From a bacterium (lineage in GTDB: Bacteria; Armatimonadota; Fimbriimonadia; Fimbriimonadales; Fimbriimonadaceae): a stretch of DNA of 64,000 bases. The notes under the pieces were generated by a model, which saw only the letters and a program-made list of their open reading frames with translations, searched no databases and was not told where the DNA came from. Shown piece by piece: positions 44,015 to 53,025 of the stretch. Within the stretch, counting starts at the first letter, position 1. Each line of letters begins with the position of its first letter. Both the position numbers and the translations under genes were made by a program. The DNA lies in contig PNMZ01000002.1 of the NCBI GenBank assembly GCA_013823945.1, positions 372,001-436,000 of the forward strand, in the 5' to 3' direction.

Positions 44015-45859
44015 TTAATCCGAGAATGCGGGTGAAAGTTCAGATTCTGAATCTTGCCGGGACTTTGCGTTGATTTGCTCGGTGTAGAGCTTGGTGTAGA
44101 GACCACCCAAAGCGAGCAGTTCTTCATGCTTTCCGTGCTCAACAATCTGTCCTTTTTCCAAAACGAGAATCTGATCGGCGTGGAGAATTGTGCTCAGGCG
44201 GTGGGCTATCGCAAACGTAGTCCGACCTTGCATCAGGTTGCCAAGAGCCTCCTGGATCATTCGCTCAGATCGGGTGTCAAGGGCTGATGTTGCTTCATCC
44301 AGAATGAGAATCTTAGGGTTCTTCAGGATGGCCCGAGCAATGGCAAGGCGTTGCTTTTCTCCACCGCTCAACTTGTACCCGCGCTCGCCAACGATTGTTT
44401 CGTACCCTTTCTCCAATCCGGCAATGTGATCATGAATCGCGGCAAGTTTGCAGGCTTCTTCGAGTTCAGACTGAGTGGCTTCTGGTTTGGCAACGCGGAG
44501 ATTTTCGGCGACGCTGGTATGCATCAGATAAGTCTCTTGAGTCACGGCACCGACCAACTTGCTGAGATCGTCGAGTCTGAAGTCCTTGATGTTTTCGCCA
44601 TCAAGCAAGACTTCGCCGGAATCCGCATCATAAAGCCGTGGGATGAGATAAGTGAGAGTTGTTTTACCGGCTCCGGATGGTCCAACGAGGGCGATAAGTT
44701 GGCCTGGTTCGGCGGTGAAGTTGACGTCGGTCAACGTGTTGCGATCTGAGTCAGCTTCGTACTTAAACTGGACGGATCGAAATTCGACCCGACCTTGCAC
44801 GGTCGCTGGAATTGGTTTGGCATTCGGCGCATCGGCAATGTCAACCGGGTGGTCAATGTATTCAAAAATGCGCTTGAAGAGGGCCAGCGAGGACATGATC
44901 TCAACTTGTGCGCCAAAGAGGGCAGTCATGGGGAAGAACAGCCTGATTTGAAGCCCGGTGAAGGCAACGAGCATCCCGACTGTGATGCGTTCGTCGCCTT
45001 GGATGATCAGCAGGTAGCCAGCGAGCCAATAAACCAGGGCCGGTGCGAGTTGGGTGATCAACCTGATCATCCCAAAAAAGAGATATTGAATAACACTTGA
45101 TTTGATCTGCCAGCCCGAAAGTTTTTGATTTTCTACGGAGAAGCGGCTGGAAAGGGTTTGGCTTTGACCAACTGCTTTGGTCAGGAGAATCCCGGAAACG
45201 GAGAGAGTCTCTTGCATCATGGCGTTGAGTTCTCCGGTTTGCTCCTGGGTGCCGAGCCGAACATCGCGGGCATAGTCACCGACCCACTTGCCAATGAACG
45301 CAAAAAGAGGAACCAGGCCAATGCTGAGCAGGGTCAGTCGCCACTCCATGAGGAACATTGCGACCAGGGTTGAAATGACGATGGCGATGTTGCTGATTTG
45401 GTCGACAAGGGTGTTGCTGACGACGGTTTGGACGCCTTGCACATCGCTGATCAGGCGAGTTTGGATTTCCCCGGTTCGGGAGTTGGTGAAGAACCGGAGC
45501 GACATTTTCTGGAGGTGTTCAAAAAGCTGTTGGCGGAGCGAGAACATGATTTTCTGCCCGACAACAACCCCGCCATAGCCATAGACCAGGGTCATTCCTG
45601 CTCCAGCAAGAACCGCGACGAGCATAAAAATAGAGTATTGCCCGATGATTCCAAGGTCTTTTTTGGCGAACCCTTGATCAATGACGACCTGGATGAGATA
45701 GGGCGGAATGATCCCTAAAACAACGCCAATCAGAACCGCAATGATGGTGAGGAAGACTTCTTTTTTGTAAGGAGCGAATAACCGGATGATCCGGCGGAGC
45801 ATAATGCGATCTTCTTCTCGGGTCGGCTTTTCTTTCGGCTGGGGATCCACTCCCTTCAC
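44015..45859 (-). CDS. ABC transporter, fused permease-ATPase (MsbA/exporter type)
   Basis: The 614-residue half-transporter starts with GTG. About six membrane helices in residues 30-330 form the exporter fold (FLTIIAVLIGVVLGIIPPYLIQVVI and YSIFMLVAVLAGAGMTLVYG). The ATPase has Walker A GPSGAGKTTLTYL, a Q loop (AVTQETYLM), signature LSGGEKQRLAIARAIL, Walker B ILILDEATSALD and the H loop IAHRLST. It would act as a homodimer pumping lipid, drug or peptide outward. The substrate cannot be told. A C-terminal charged tail of about 25 residues is present. Confidence 0.92.
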   Translation of the reverse strand: MKGVDPQPKEKPTREEDRIMLRRIIRLFAPYKKEVFLTIIAVLIGVVLGIIPPYLIQVVIDQGFAKKDLGIIGQYSIFMLVAVLAGAGMTLVYGYGGVVVGQKIMFSLRQQLFEHLQKMSLRFFTNSRTGEIQTRLISDVQGVQTVVSNTLVDQISNIAIVISTLVAMFLMEWRLTLLSIGLVPLFAFIGKWVGDYARDVRLGTQEQTGELNAMMQETLSVSGILLTKAVGQSQTLSSRFSVENQKLSGWQIKSSVIQYLFFGMIRLITQLAPALVYWLAGYLLIIQGDERITVGMLVAFTGLQIRLFFPMTALFGAQVEIMSSLALFKRIFEYIDHPVDIADAPNAKPIPATVQGRVEFRSVQFKYEADSDRNTLTDVNFTAEPGQLIALVGPSGAGKTTLTYLIPRLYDADSGEVLLDGENIKDFRLDDLSKLVGAVTQETYLMHTSVAENLRVAKPEATQSELEEACKLAAIHDHIAGLEKGYETIVGERGYKLSGGEKQRLAIARAILKNPKILILDEATSALDTRSERMIQEALGNLMQGRTTFAIAHRLSTILHADQILVLEKGQIVEHGKHEELLALGGLYTKLYTEQINAKSRQDSESELSPAFSD

Positions 45860-45992
45860 TATGAACCAATTTCGGAATCATTATTGGGGTCACCGCAACA
45901 TGAGAATGGTGAAGCTGCTGAATATTGCTGTTCTAACCGCAAACTTGCAAATCTACTTGGTATGATTGAAAAACTTACATACGATATTCTTG

Positions 45993-46802
45993 ATGAAACA
46001 TTTCATTTTAACCGCGTTCAGTCTTTTGTTGAGTTCCACAACCCTTGCGGGAACCTATTTAGTCACAGGATATAGTGGAAGCACAACCTACGAATACAGT
46101 GCTCCGGATGGAGCCTTTGGGAGAAGTACAACCCACTCGGTTCCATTTGCGGGAACAGCCCAAGTTCTGTTCAACGCAGGAATTCTTCTTGATACCGTTG
46201 ATGGTGGTCATGGTGACATCCCCTATTCTTATCGTTCAAAAGCCAACCATACGGTGACTGCGCATTTAAAGTACATTCCAGCAGTTAACGGAGCAAGACC
46301 TGGGAGTAACATTCTGGTCTCGGCAAAATCCAGACAAAGATATGGGGTTTCTACCTTTACAGCTTCAAATCATATGTTCTACCTAGCACCACACTCCGCG
46401 GAGTCATACGGGCATGTCACAAGTGGAACCTCTGGAATTTATCCTGGACACATTGTCGACTTTCTGTTCTCTACACCGGCAGATTGGTACAACTATCCTG
46501 CTTCAGGGGGAGGAGAGACCGACGGCGATTACACCTTGGGAGGAAGTTGGGTATCAGGAGCATCGATTGCTAACCAAACTGTCAACTTTACATTGGTTAA
46601 CGGGGAATATATTGCGAGCGTGAGTTGGCAGTTCTCTGATGAATTCAGAGGATATCATCCCAATCAAACAAATACCACTGATGTCGCGACTGTTGACTTG
46701 AATGGTGCTGCCAACGGCTGGATGATTTCCGAACTCATTGCCAAAGTCCAGAGCCAGCTTCGCGTCACTCAGATTGGAGGCACAACAATCTCAGGTTGGT
46801 GA
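45993..46802 (+). CDS. Hypothetical secreted protein
   Basis: The ATG at 45993 gives 269 residues with signal peptide MKHFILTAFSLLLSSTTLA. The mature part is Ser/Thr/Tyr/Gly-rich (TYLVTGYSGSTTYEYSAPDGAFG, HTVTAHLKYIPAVNGARPGSNILVSAKSRQRYG, SWVSGASIANQTVNFTLVNGEY). It looks beta-sheet-rich and extracellular. No PEP-CTERM tail or known domain is seen. The gene stands alone between divergent and convergent neighbours. Confidence 0.62.
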   Translation: MKHFILTAFSLLLSSTTLAGTYLVTGYSGSTTYEYSAPDGAFGRSTTHSVPFAGTAQVLFNAGILLDTVDGGHGDIPYSYRSKANHTVTAHLKYIPAVNGARPGSNILVSAKSRQRYGVSTFTASNHMFYLAPHSAESYGHVTSGTSGIYPGHIVDFLFSTPADWYNYPASGGGETDGDYTLGGSWVSGASIANQTVNFTLVNGEYIASVSWQFSDEFRGYHPNQTNTTDVATVDLNGAANGWMISELIAKVQSQLRVTQIGGTTISGW

Positions 46803-46812
46803 AATTGAAGAC

Positions 46813-46843
46813 AGCGAGTCATGACTAAATGTTATGGCTCGCT
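46813..46843 (+). terminator. Possible terminator hairpin after the secreted-protein gene
   Basis: AGCGAGTCAT pairs with ATGGCTCGCT over 10 bp with one G-U, 10 bp past the stop. There is no T tract, so confidence is limited. Confidence 0.42.
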
Positions 46844-46865
46844 GAGCAACAAGTTATTCTGACTA

Positions 46866-47060
46866 TTATTCCCCGGCACTAAGCTCAGGATCAGCAGGTG
46901 CATTTGGTCCACGATCGGGGTTTTCAGGCAAGGTTTCGCTAGCAATCTCCTTTGGAGCGTCGGTACCTGAAGCACCTCCTGCGGAAGAATTGTTGCAACC
47001 GCCGACAAGACCTGCCGCGATGACGGTGATCAAAAGAAGGGTTCGAGATAGTGAGTTCAC
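46866..47060 (-). CDS. Tiny lipoprotein, 64 residues
   Basis: A lipoprotein signal (RTLLLITVIAAGLVGGC, lipobox VGGC, Cys at 22) is followed by a short Ser/Gly/Pro/Glu-rich unstructured chain (NNSSAGGASGTDAPKE). No domain is present. It lies downstream of the prepilin-like gene on the same strand, behind a strong terminator. Confidence 0.7.
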   Translation of the reverse strand: MNSLSRTLLLITVIAAGLVGGCNNSSAGGASGTDAPKEIASETLPENPDRGPNAPADPELSAGE

Positions 47061-47094
47061 ATGGAGACTGACGGTAGAGAAGTCCTGTCGGATG

Positions 47095-47129
47095 CAAAAA
47101 ATCCCCGAGAATTAGAACTACCCGGGGAT
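47095..47129 (-). terminator. Strong intrinsic terminator of the prepilin-like gene
   Basis: On the minus strand ATCCCCG and CGGGGAT (47123-47129 and 47101-47107) form a 7-bp stem followed directly by a run of six T (opposite 47095-47101). It lies 14 bp after the stop at 47143. Confidence 0.85.
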
Positions 47130-47142
47130 TACCGTATGGGGG

Positions 47143-47979
47143 TTAGTTGCTACAGGTGATTCCGTAGAGTGTTGATGCTGCCGTTCGCAGAAGTTCGCGC
47201 TGACTTTCGTTCGCAGCAAAGAAGTTTGCAGCGGCACATCGAGCCTTTCCACGATCTGCATTGTTCAATGTCAATGTGGTGAAGTTTCGCCCTGGGTTTG
47301 GATACATCTTGTCTCCCCGCTCATGCTTGGCATGACTGTCGCAGAAAACATAGTTGGAGCCTTCGCCGCCGTAACGCCAAGGAGCTGAACGGGTTGGATT
47401 AATTTTCAGAATCCACTTGTCGTTGTAGCCATTGAAGAAATAAACAGGTTCATAGCGTCCATCGGGGCCGCCATCGGCAACGAAAACCGTTCGGGCGTGT
47501 TCGTCAATGAATGAACCAGTTGGCCAGACGTACTCGCCACCTCCATTGGTTGGTGTTGAAGCACGAGTAATGTCCCAGATGAGCTGTTGATTAATAACGA
47601 TTGATCGACCAACTGACGGAGCATATTCGGCACCCGGAGATTGCCAAATTCCGTTGAACTGCTGAGTCTCAGGTTTCCCGTTCTTTACATAAGGAGACAA
47701 CAGTGCATCCCACATTCTTGTATAGCTTGGTGGAGGGGATGCCGGGCGGTTAGCTACTGGGTAGATAGAAAAGAACCAGTCCCAGGTTGGCAGACCATCG
47801 TCATAGTCACTCATATAGATTTGGACAGCTGTTCCGATTTGCTTCATTTGGGCTAGACCTTGAGTCTTTTTGGCGGCTTCTTTTGCTTTTGCAAAAACAG
47901 GGAAGAGGATAGCGGCGAGGATTGCAATGATTGCAATCACGACCAGCAGTTCGATGAGGGTAAAGGCTTTTTTTCGCAT
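47143..47979 (-). CDS. Prepilin-type N-terminal cleavage/methylation protein (pseudopilin-like)
   Basis: The 278-residue protein begins MRKKAFTLIELLVVIAIIAILAAILFPVFAKAKEAAKK. That is a class III signal cut before Phe by prepilin peptidase, with the conserved Glu at +5. GLAQMKQIGTAVQIYMSDYDDGLPTW and VFVADGGPDG with a C-terminal YVFCDSHAKHERG resemble the large H-X9-DG/DUF1559-like families of planctomycetes and Armatimonadota. It likely assembles through the T2SS/pilus machinery, whose ATPase may be the gene at the window start. Confidence 0.88.
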   Translation of the reverse strand: MRKKAFTLIELLVVIAIIAILAAILFPVFAKAKEAAKKTQGLAQMKQIGTAVQIYMSDYDDGLPTWDWFFSIYPVANRPASPPPSYTRMWDALLSPYVKNGKPETQQFNGIWQSPGAEYAPSVGRSIVINQQLIWDITRASTPTNGGGEYVWPTGSFIDEHARTVFVADGGPDGRYEPVYFFNGYNDKWILKINPTRSAPWRYGGEGSNYVFCDSHAKHERGDKMYPNPGRNFTTLTLNNADRGKARCAAANFFAANESQRELLRTAASTLYGITCSN

Positions 47980-48134
47980 GATAAGTGCTCCCGGCGCTGG
48001 GGTTCCAGACCGAAGTCATGATCGGATACAGCGATGTATCCGCATCAATCGTACCATAGGACGACAAAATCACCAAACTTGTGCCAAACAAAGCTCCCTA
48101 AAGGAACTATCCGCAAAAGAATATTTGAAAATGC

Positions 48135-48172
48135 CTGCCTTGATTCATTGCCAGGGAAACAAATCAAGGCAG
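48135..48172 (-). terminator. 11-bp hairpin after the short acyl-CoA dehydrogenase
   Basis: CTGCCTTGATT and AATCAAGGCAG pair perfectly around a 16-base loop, 10 bp past the stop at 48182. On the minus strand GCATTTTC follows. Confidence 0.68.
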
Positions 48173-48181
48173 GGCAGTTGA

Positions 48182-49372
48182 TCACTCAAACGGATATGTC
48201 GGCAAGTTGCGGGCGAGAGGTTTATCTTCTCTGTAACCCAACGCATACTCCGCCTGAACGAGAGTGTGAATCTCATGCGTTCCTTCGTAGATCATGGCTC
48301 CGCGTGAATTGCGGAAGTACCGCTCAACGGGGAATTCATCGCTGAAACCGTAGGCGCCGTGGATTTCCACCGCTTTGTTGGCGGCATCAAAGGCGGCTTC
48401 GCAATTGACCCACTTTGCCATGCTGACTTCGCGGGTATGGCGGAGGCCCTGATTTTTCATCCAGCCGACTTGATAATAGAGAAGTCGACCGATGTCTCGG
48501 CCTTTCGCCATGCTGGCGATCATCTGTTGAACAAGTTGCTTTTTGCCGATGGGTTCGGTGCCGACGACTCGGTCATTGGCATACTTGACGCTGGCTTCAA
48601 GGCTTGCCGTCATAATTCCGACCGCACCTGCAGCGACGGTGTAGCGACCGTGATCAAGGGCGGACATTGCAACTTTGAATCCATCGCCTTCTTCACCCAG
48701 CATGCAATCGGCTGGGATGCGCAGATCTTGGAAGAAGATTTCTCCCGTATTGCCCGCACGGACACCGAGCTTCCCTTTGAGGGGTCGGCTGCTGAAACCA
48801 GGAGTATTTCGATCGACAATAAATGCCGCGTAGGGTGCTTTTGCATCCGTTTCGGCTAGTTTGCATATGATCAAGAAATGGGTGGCATAGTCGGCCAGGC
48901 TAATCCACGTTTTTTGACCATTGATCACATAATGGTCGCCGTCCTTGCGCGCCGTTGTTTTGATGTTGATAGCATCAGATCCCGCATTTGGCTCTGTAAG
49001 TCCGAATGCACCAACAGATTCTCCAGTCGCCAGTTTGGGGAGCCACCGATGCTTTTGCTCCTCGGTGCCCCATTGCATCAGGGTCATGCAGTGGAGGCCA
49101 CTGTGAACGCTCATCACAACTCGCGCGGTGGAATCTGCCTTTTCAAGTTCCTCACAAACCAATCCAAGAGAGATGTAGTCGGTGTCGCTTCCGCCGTATT
49201 TTGCCGGAATGGCGATTCCGAGGAGACCCGCTTCGCCCATGCGCTTGAGGGTGTTGGGGTCAGATTCGTGCTTGCGGTCGAGTTCGCGAACGGTAGGGAG
49301 AATATATTGCTCGGCAAATTTCTGGGCCGATTCTCGAATGAGTTCGTGTTCTTGCGTCAGGGCAAAGTCCAT
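48182..49372 (-). CDS. Acyl-CoA dehydrogenase (glutaryl-/short-chain type length)
   Basis: The 396-residue FAD enzyme has MDFALTQEHELIRESAQKFAEQYI, GAFGLTEPNAGSDAINIKTTA and YVINGQKTWISLADYATHFLI. The C-terminal segment is EIHGAYGFSDEFPVERYFRNSRGAMIYEGTHEIHTLVQAEYALG. The Glu of YEGT is the likely catalytic base. The size is standard for short- and medium-chain dehydrogenases. It likely works in fatty or amino acid catabolism with an ETF not seen here. The start is supported by the conserved N-terminal helix. Confidence 0.92.
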   Translation of the reverse strand: MDFALTQEHELIRESAQKFAEQYILPTVRELDRKHESDPNTLKRMGEAGLLGIAIPAKYGGSDTDYISLGLVCEELEKADSTARVVMSVHSGLHCMTLMQWGTEEQKHRWLPKLATGESVGAFGLTEPNAGSDAINIKTTARKDGDHYVINGQKTWISLADYATHFLIICKLAETDAKAPYAAFIVDRNTPGFSSRPLKGKLGVRAGNTGEIFFQDLRIPADCMLGEEGDGFKVAMSALDHGRYTVAAGAVGIMTASLEASVKYANDRVVGTEPIGKKQLVQQMIASMAKGRDIGRLLYYQVGWMKNQGLRHTREVSMAKWVNCEAAFDAANKAVEIHGAYGFSDEFPVERYFRNSRGAMIYEGTHEIHTLVQAEYALGYREDKPLARNLPTYPFE

Positions 49373-49505
49373 GCCAGGAGTGTACGGGCTTTTTTTCGCC
49401 GTCCCATGGACAGTAGGGAACCGTACAGTGGGGCTTGAATAAGATTAGTTACGGCGTACTTCGTCAAAAAACGCGAACGATTCACTATTCCGGTTAAGTA
49501 AAGTA

Positions 49506-52070
49506 ATGGTCATGAGGGCATTGAAATCAAGTCAAAGCGCATTGCTCGCTCTGACTTTGCTTGTTTCTGGTGTTGGCATTTCTCGCGCAGAGACTTGGGA
49601 GCCACAACTTCAGGGCATCGTTCCGCGGGCGCTTGGTCCGACATCAATGGGTGGTCGGGTTTCCAACCTGGCGGTTTATGAGAAAGAGCCGAGGATTTTT
49701 TACGTTGCTACTGCTAGTGGTGGACTCTGGAAGACAACAAGCGCGGGGATCAAGTTTGAACCCGTTTTCCAGTATGAAAACAGCGTTGCTTTGGGTGCAG
49801 TTGCTATTGATCAAGACAATCCTGATGTTGTTTGGATTGGAACCGGTGAAGAGAACAGCCGCAACAGTACGAGTTGGGGCGACGGCGTTTATCGCTCAAC
49901 TGACGGAGGAAAGACATGGGCGCACATGGGGTTTAAATCGAGCCACCACATTGCCAACATCATTCTCCACCCTACGAACAAGAACATCGTCTATGTCGGC
50001 GTTTTAGGAAAGCTCTGGGGGCCGAGCGACGATCGAGGTGTTTACAAAACAACTGATGGGGGGAAGACTTGGAACAAGGTTTTTTCGATGCCTAACCAGA
50101 ACACGGGCGTGATCGAAATGATCATGGATCCGCGCAAACCCGATACGCTGATGGCAGCCATTTGGGAAAAGAAACGACTTCCTTACTACTTTGAAAGCGG
50201 CGGCGTTGGATCAGGACTTTACAAAACTACCGATGGAGGGAAGAACTGGCGAAAAATCATCAAGGGTCTGCCAGATTCGAAGATGGGTCGGATTGGTTTG
50301 TCGCAGTTTGCCAAGAATCCAGACGTGATCGTGGCTTCCATCGAAAGCGAAAAGGATCGGGGGGTTTACAAATCAAATGATAATGGTGAGAGTTGGACGT
50401 TTTTGAACAACCTCAACCCTCGGCCTTTCTATTTCAGTATGCCGAAGATTGACCCGCAAGACGAGCAACGCATTTATCTTCCAGCGGTGAACTTCCACTA
50501 TTCAGAAGATGGCGGGAAAACGTTCAAAGTCAACAACATGAATATCCACGTGGATCACCACGCCATTTGGATCGATCCGAAGGACAACAACCATTTGATC
50601 ATCGGAAATGATGGCGGGGTTGCGGTTTCTCGGGATCGTGGTGTGACTTGGGAATTCCTGAACAACTTGCCAATCGGCCAGTATTACGCTGTTGGAGTAG
50701 ACATGCGCCGTCCCTATTGGGTGTACGGCGGGTTGCAAGATAACGGAACGTGGGGAATTCCCACTCAAACAAACAAGGGATATGTCAGTTACGCCGATTC
50801 AAGATTCATCAATGGCGGTGATGGCTTCCATGCCCAAGTTGACCCTACGGATTGGCGAATTGTTTACGCGGAAAGCCAAGGCGGGGCACTTGTCCGGCAC
50901 AACATTGAGACGGGCGACCGCAGGTTTATTCGACCACGTCCACCCCAAGGAGAGACGTACCGGTTCAACTGGTCTTCGCCGATCTTGATCTCTCCGCACA
51001 ACGCATCAACGATTTGGTTTGGTGGAAACAAACTGTTCAAAAGCGTGAATCGGGGCGACACTTGGATTGAAGCCAGCCCAGACCTGAGTACCAATGATCC
51101 TGAAAAGCTCAAACGAGGCGCAGGGATGTCACCCGAGAACACGGGTGCCGAAGTTCACTGCACGATCATTACGATCAGTGAATCGGCGGTTAAGCCTGGT
51201 GTGGTTTGGGTTGGGACAGACGATGGCAATGTTCAACTGACGCAGGATGACGGCAAAACTTGGACTAACATCAAAGTTCCGGGAGTGCCTGCGAATACCT
51301 GGGTCAGCAAGGTTGCGGCATCGCGCCATGCTCTTGGTCGAGCCTATGTGACCTTTGATGGTCACCGGAGCAATGACTTCAACAGTTATGTTTACATGAC
51401 CGAAGACTTTGGTCAAACTTGGACGAAACTGAGTGATGGCTGGCCCGAAAATCATGTGGCTTACTGCATTACCGAGGGCCTGAAGAACCCTGATCTGCTC
51501 TTTGTCGGCACTGAGATGGGCATGTGGATGTCTTTGGATCGCGGAGCGAAATGGACGAAGTTTCACCAAAAGCAAGGCTTCCCAACGGTTCGCATTGATG
51601 ACATGATCATTCATCCTCGGGAGCTTGATCTCGTGGTTGGCACCCACGGGCGATCCATTTGGATTGTTCCAATCAGCGCCCTGGAACAGCTCACTCCCCA
51701 AGCTCGGGAAGCCGATGTGTTCCTCTGCCGACCAACCGACGCTTACAAATTTGGCAACTCATTTGACGGATGGTTCGAGGGGGATCGCACTTGGACAAGC
51801 CCCAATACCCAACCGGGCACGACGATTTACTACCACCTAAAAGAAAAAAGTGAGGAGAAAATCGAAGTGTTGATCAAAACGGCGACGGGCGAGCAAGTTG
51901 CACGGCTTGCCGGAACCGCCAATGCGGGGCTGAACGCCGTTCGATGGGCCGCCCGTGGCGCACGTAACGTTGTTCTGACAACGGGCGATTATTTGGTCGA
52001 ACTCAAGGTCGGGGAGAAAACATTCACCACGACCTTGCGATACGAAGACCTTGTAGCACCCAGAATGTAG
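49506..52070 (+). CDS. Secreted BNR/sortilin-type (VPS10-like) beta-propeller protein
   Basis: The 854-residue paralogue of the gene at 4380 has a signal peptide (LKSSQSALLALTLLVSGVGISRAE). Asp-box blades recur: STDGGKTW, TTDGGKTW, TTDGGKNW, NDNGESW, EDGGKTF, TQDDGKTW and TEDFGQTW. GTHGRSIWIVP closes the propeller. A C-terminal beta domain ends with KTFTTTLRYEDL. The two proteins share RALGPTSMGGRVS-like and GEENSRNSTSWGDGVYRSTDGGKTW-like segments. It would act outside the cytoplasm. Enzyme activity is unproven. Confidence 0.82.
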   Translation: MVMRALKSSQSALLALTLLVSGVGISRAETWEPQLQGIVPRALGPTSMGGRVSNLAVYEKEPRIFYVATASGGLWKTTSAGIKFEPVFQYENSVALGAVAIDQDNPDVVWIGTGEENSRNSTSWGDGVYRSTDGGKTWAHMGFKSSHHIANIILHPTNKNIVYVGVLGKLWGPSDDRGVYKTTDGGKTWNKVFSMPNQNTGVIEMIMDPRKPDTLMAAIWEKKRLPYYFESGGVGSGLYKTTDGGKNWRKIIKGLPDSKMGRIGLSQFAKNPDVIVASIESEKDRGVYKSNDNGESWTFLNNLNPRPFYFSMPKIDPQDEQRIYLPAVNFHYSEDGGKTFKVNNMNIHVDHHAIWIDPKDNNHLIIGNDGGVAVSRDRGVTWEFLNNLPIGQYYAVGVDMRRPYWVYGGLQDNGTWGIPTQTNKGYVSYADSRFINGGDGFHAQVDPTDWRIVYAESQGGALVRHNIETGDRRFIRPRPPQGETYRFNWSSPILISPHNASTIWFGGNKLFKSVNRGDTWIEASPDLSTNDPEKLKRGAGMSPENTGAEVHCTIITISESAVKPGVVWVGTDDGNVQLTQDDGKTWTNIKVPGVPANTWVSKVAASRHALGRAYVTFDGHRSNDFNSYVYMTEDFGQTWTKLSDGWPENHVAYCITEGLKNPDLLFVGTEMGMWMSLDRGAKWTKFHQKQGFPTVRIDDMIIHPRELDLVVGTHGRSIWIVPISALEQLTPQAREADVFLCRPTDAYKFGNSFDGWFEGDRTWTSPNTQPGTTIYYHLKEKSEEKIEVLIKTATGEQVARLAGTANAGLNAVRWAARGARNVVLTTGDYLVELKVGEKTFTTTLRYEDLVAPRM

Positions 52071-52087
52071 GTGTAGAAGCTAGATCG

Positions 52088-52120
52088 CCCCTCTCCGCCG
52101 TAAATCAGGGCAGGGAGGGG
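52088..52120 (+). terminator. Terminator of the secreted propeller gene
   Basis: CCCCTCTCCGCC pairs with GGGCAGGGAGGGG through about 11 pairs with one mismatch, followed by ATTTCATTTC. It lies 18 bp past the stop and just before the left att site. Confidence 0.65.
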
Positions 52121-52128
52121 ATTTCATT

Positions 52129-52887
52129 TCAAGACCGATACTTATTTGTCATAATATTGATTATCAGAAAGCCTGCCCGGGCTTTTCCGAGAATTTGAAC
52201 CCACGGAGCCCACGTTTCACGCTCACTAACCCTTTTATGTCCTTTACGTTGTTTAGGTTCGATGAACGACCTGAATAACGCTTTGATCTTGTCATATTCG
52301 TTTAGTCGGAACATATCAAAGAGCATTTGAGCCTTAATTCGTTTTGCTTCAATCTCGATTCTAAGCACATCACCTACCCCCGTTTTGGCCCCTCGATCAT
52401 AAACGCGAACATAGGCGTCTGATATGCGAGAACCTAGGTATAAGGTCCCGGCTTCGTTCCCTTCCCTATCGTATTTGACCATCCATTTCCGTTGCCGGAG
52501 CCGAGAAACCAACAAGCCGTTATCGTCCATTCGTTTGAACTTTCGAGCAGTCCAACCATAGCCGGCGATGTCTAGAGCCGCATCACAGCGAGTTATTTTC
52601 GCAGAGAGTACGGCGATCCATTCAAAGAATTCGGCCATTTTGCAAGTTTCGCCGATCAGCGCAAGGCCGGAGCCGCCGAGTTGAACGTGTACGCCCATCC
52701 CTTCTACCGCGCCGTCGAACATGATCGCAATGTGTGAGCCTTCTACGCCGAACGCCTTCGTATATCCGAACTTGGGAGTTTTCGGAACTAATCCGAAATC
52801 CTTGAATCGATCAATAATTTTTTCGAAGTGATCTTCGCTTACGGTGAACGAGAGCCAGTCTGGAGCAATTGAAACGCTTTTTTCCAT
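52129..52887 (-). CDS. Inovirus replication initiation protein Rep, 5' part truncated by integration
   Basis: The 252-residue ORF matches RstA/Rep_trans-type phage initiators. These nick the double-stranded form to start rolling-circle replication. It has IAPDWLSFTV (start), GMGVHVQLGGSGLALIGE, ITRCDAALDIAG, GTLYLGSRISDAYVRVYDRGAKTG and LRIEIEAKR. The last residues (after NIM, namely TNKYRS) are coded by host DNA beyond the att site. In the circular phage the frame continues into the 76-codon ORF at 56455-56685, giving about 321 residues. A TATAAT box ends 7 nt before the ATG. Confidence 0.88.
   Translation of the reverse strand: MEKSVSIAPDWLSFTVSEDHFEKIIDRFKDFGLVPKTPKFGYTKAFGVEGSHIAIMFDGAVEGMGVHVQLGGSGLALIGETCKMAEFFEWIAVLSAKITRCDAALDIAGYGWTARKFKRMDDNGLLVSRLRQRKWMVKYDREGNEAGTLYLGSRISDAYVRVYDRGAKTGVGDVLRIEIEAKRIKAQMLFDMFRLNEYDKIKALFRSFIEPKQRKGHKRVSERETWAPWVQILGKARAGFLIINIMTNKYRS
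52144..52171. other. Left att site, dif-like (XerC/XerD)
   Basis: The site has an 11-bp arm ATTTGTCATAA, centre TATTGA (52155-52160) and an arm TTATCAGAAAG. The arms are partly inverted (CATAA versus TTAT), as in bacterial dif sites such as that of B. subtilis. It lies inside the last codons of the truncated rep gene and 74 bp past the propeller gene. The left arm should be host sequence and the right arm phage sequence. Confidence 0.72.
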
Positions 52888-52894
52888 GGGGCTG

Positions 52895-52923
52895 ATTATA
52901 ACACAAGTTTGGACGTATGAAAA
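52895..52923 (-). promoter_or_regulatory. Promoter of phage rep, probably leaderless
   Basis: On the minus strand TTTTCA (52918-52923), a 17-bp spacer and a consensus TATAAT (52895-52900) stand 7 nt before the rep ATG. Transcription should start at or next to the ATG. The -35 box overlaps the foot of the hairpin at 52921-52949. Confidence 0.7.
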
Positions 52924-52949
52924 CCCCCGTATTACTAGTTCGGGGGTTT
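52921..52949 (-). other. Conspicuous 9-bp hairpin in the phage intergenic region
   Basis: AAACCCCCG and CGGGGGTTT pair perfectly around an 11-base loop in the only sizeable non-coding gap of the phage. It may be a second terminator, the packaging signal or part of the rolling-circle origin. The sequence alone does not decide. Confidence 0.6.
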
Positions 52950-52997
52950 CCGCGTCGTGATCTTTTTTTTGGAACCCACGAATCGAATTGCAGGTTC

Positions 52998-53025
52998 AAA
53001 AAAAAGACCACTTGCTAAAGAGGTC
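52998..53025 (-). terminator. Terminator of the phage structural operon
   Basis: GACCACTT, loop GCTA and AAGAGGTC form a stem with one mismatch at 53006-53025. On the minus strand it is followed by eight T. The zot stop codon lies in its loop. Confidence 0.78.
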
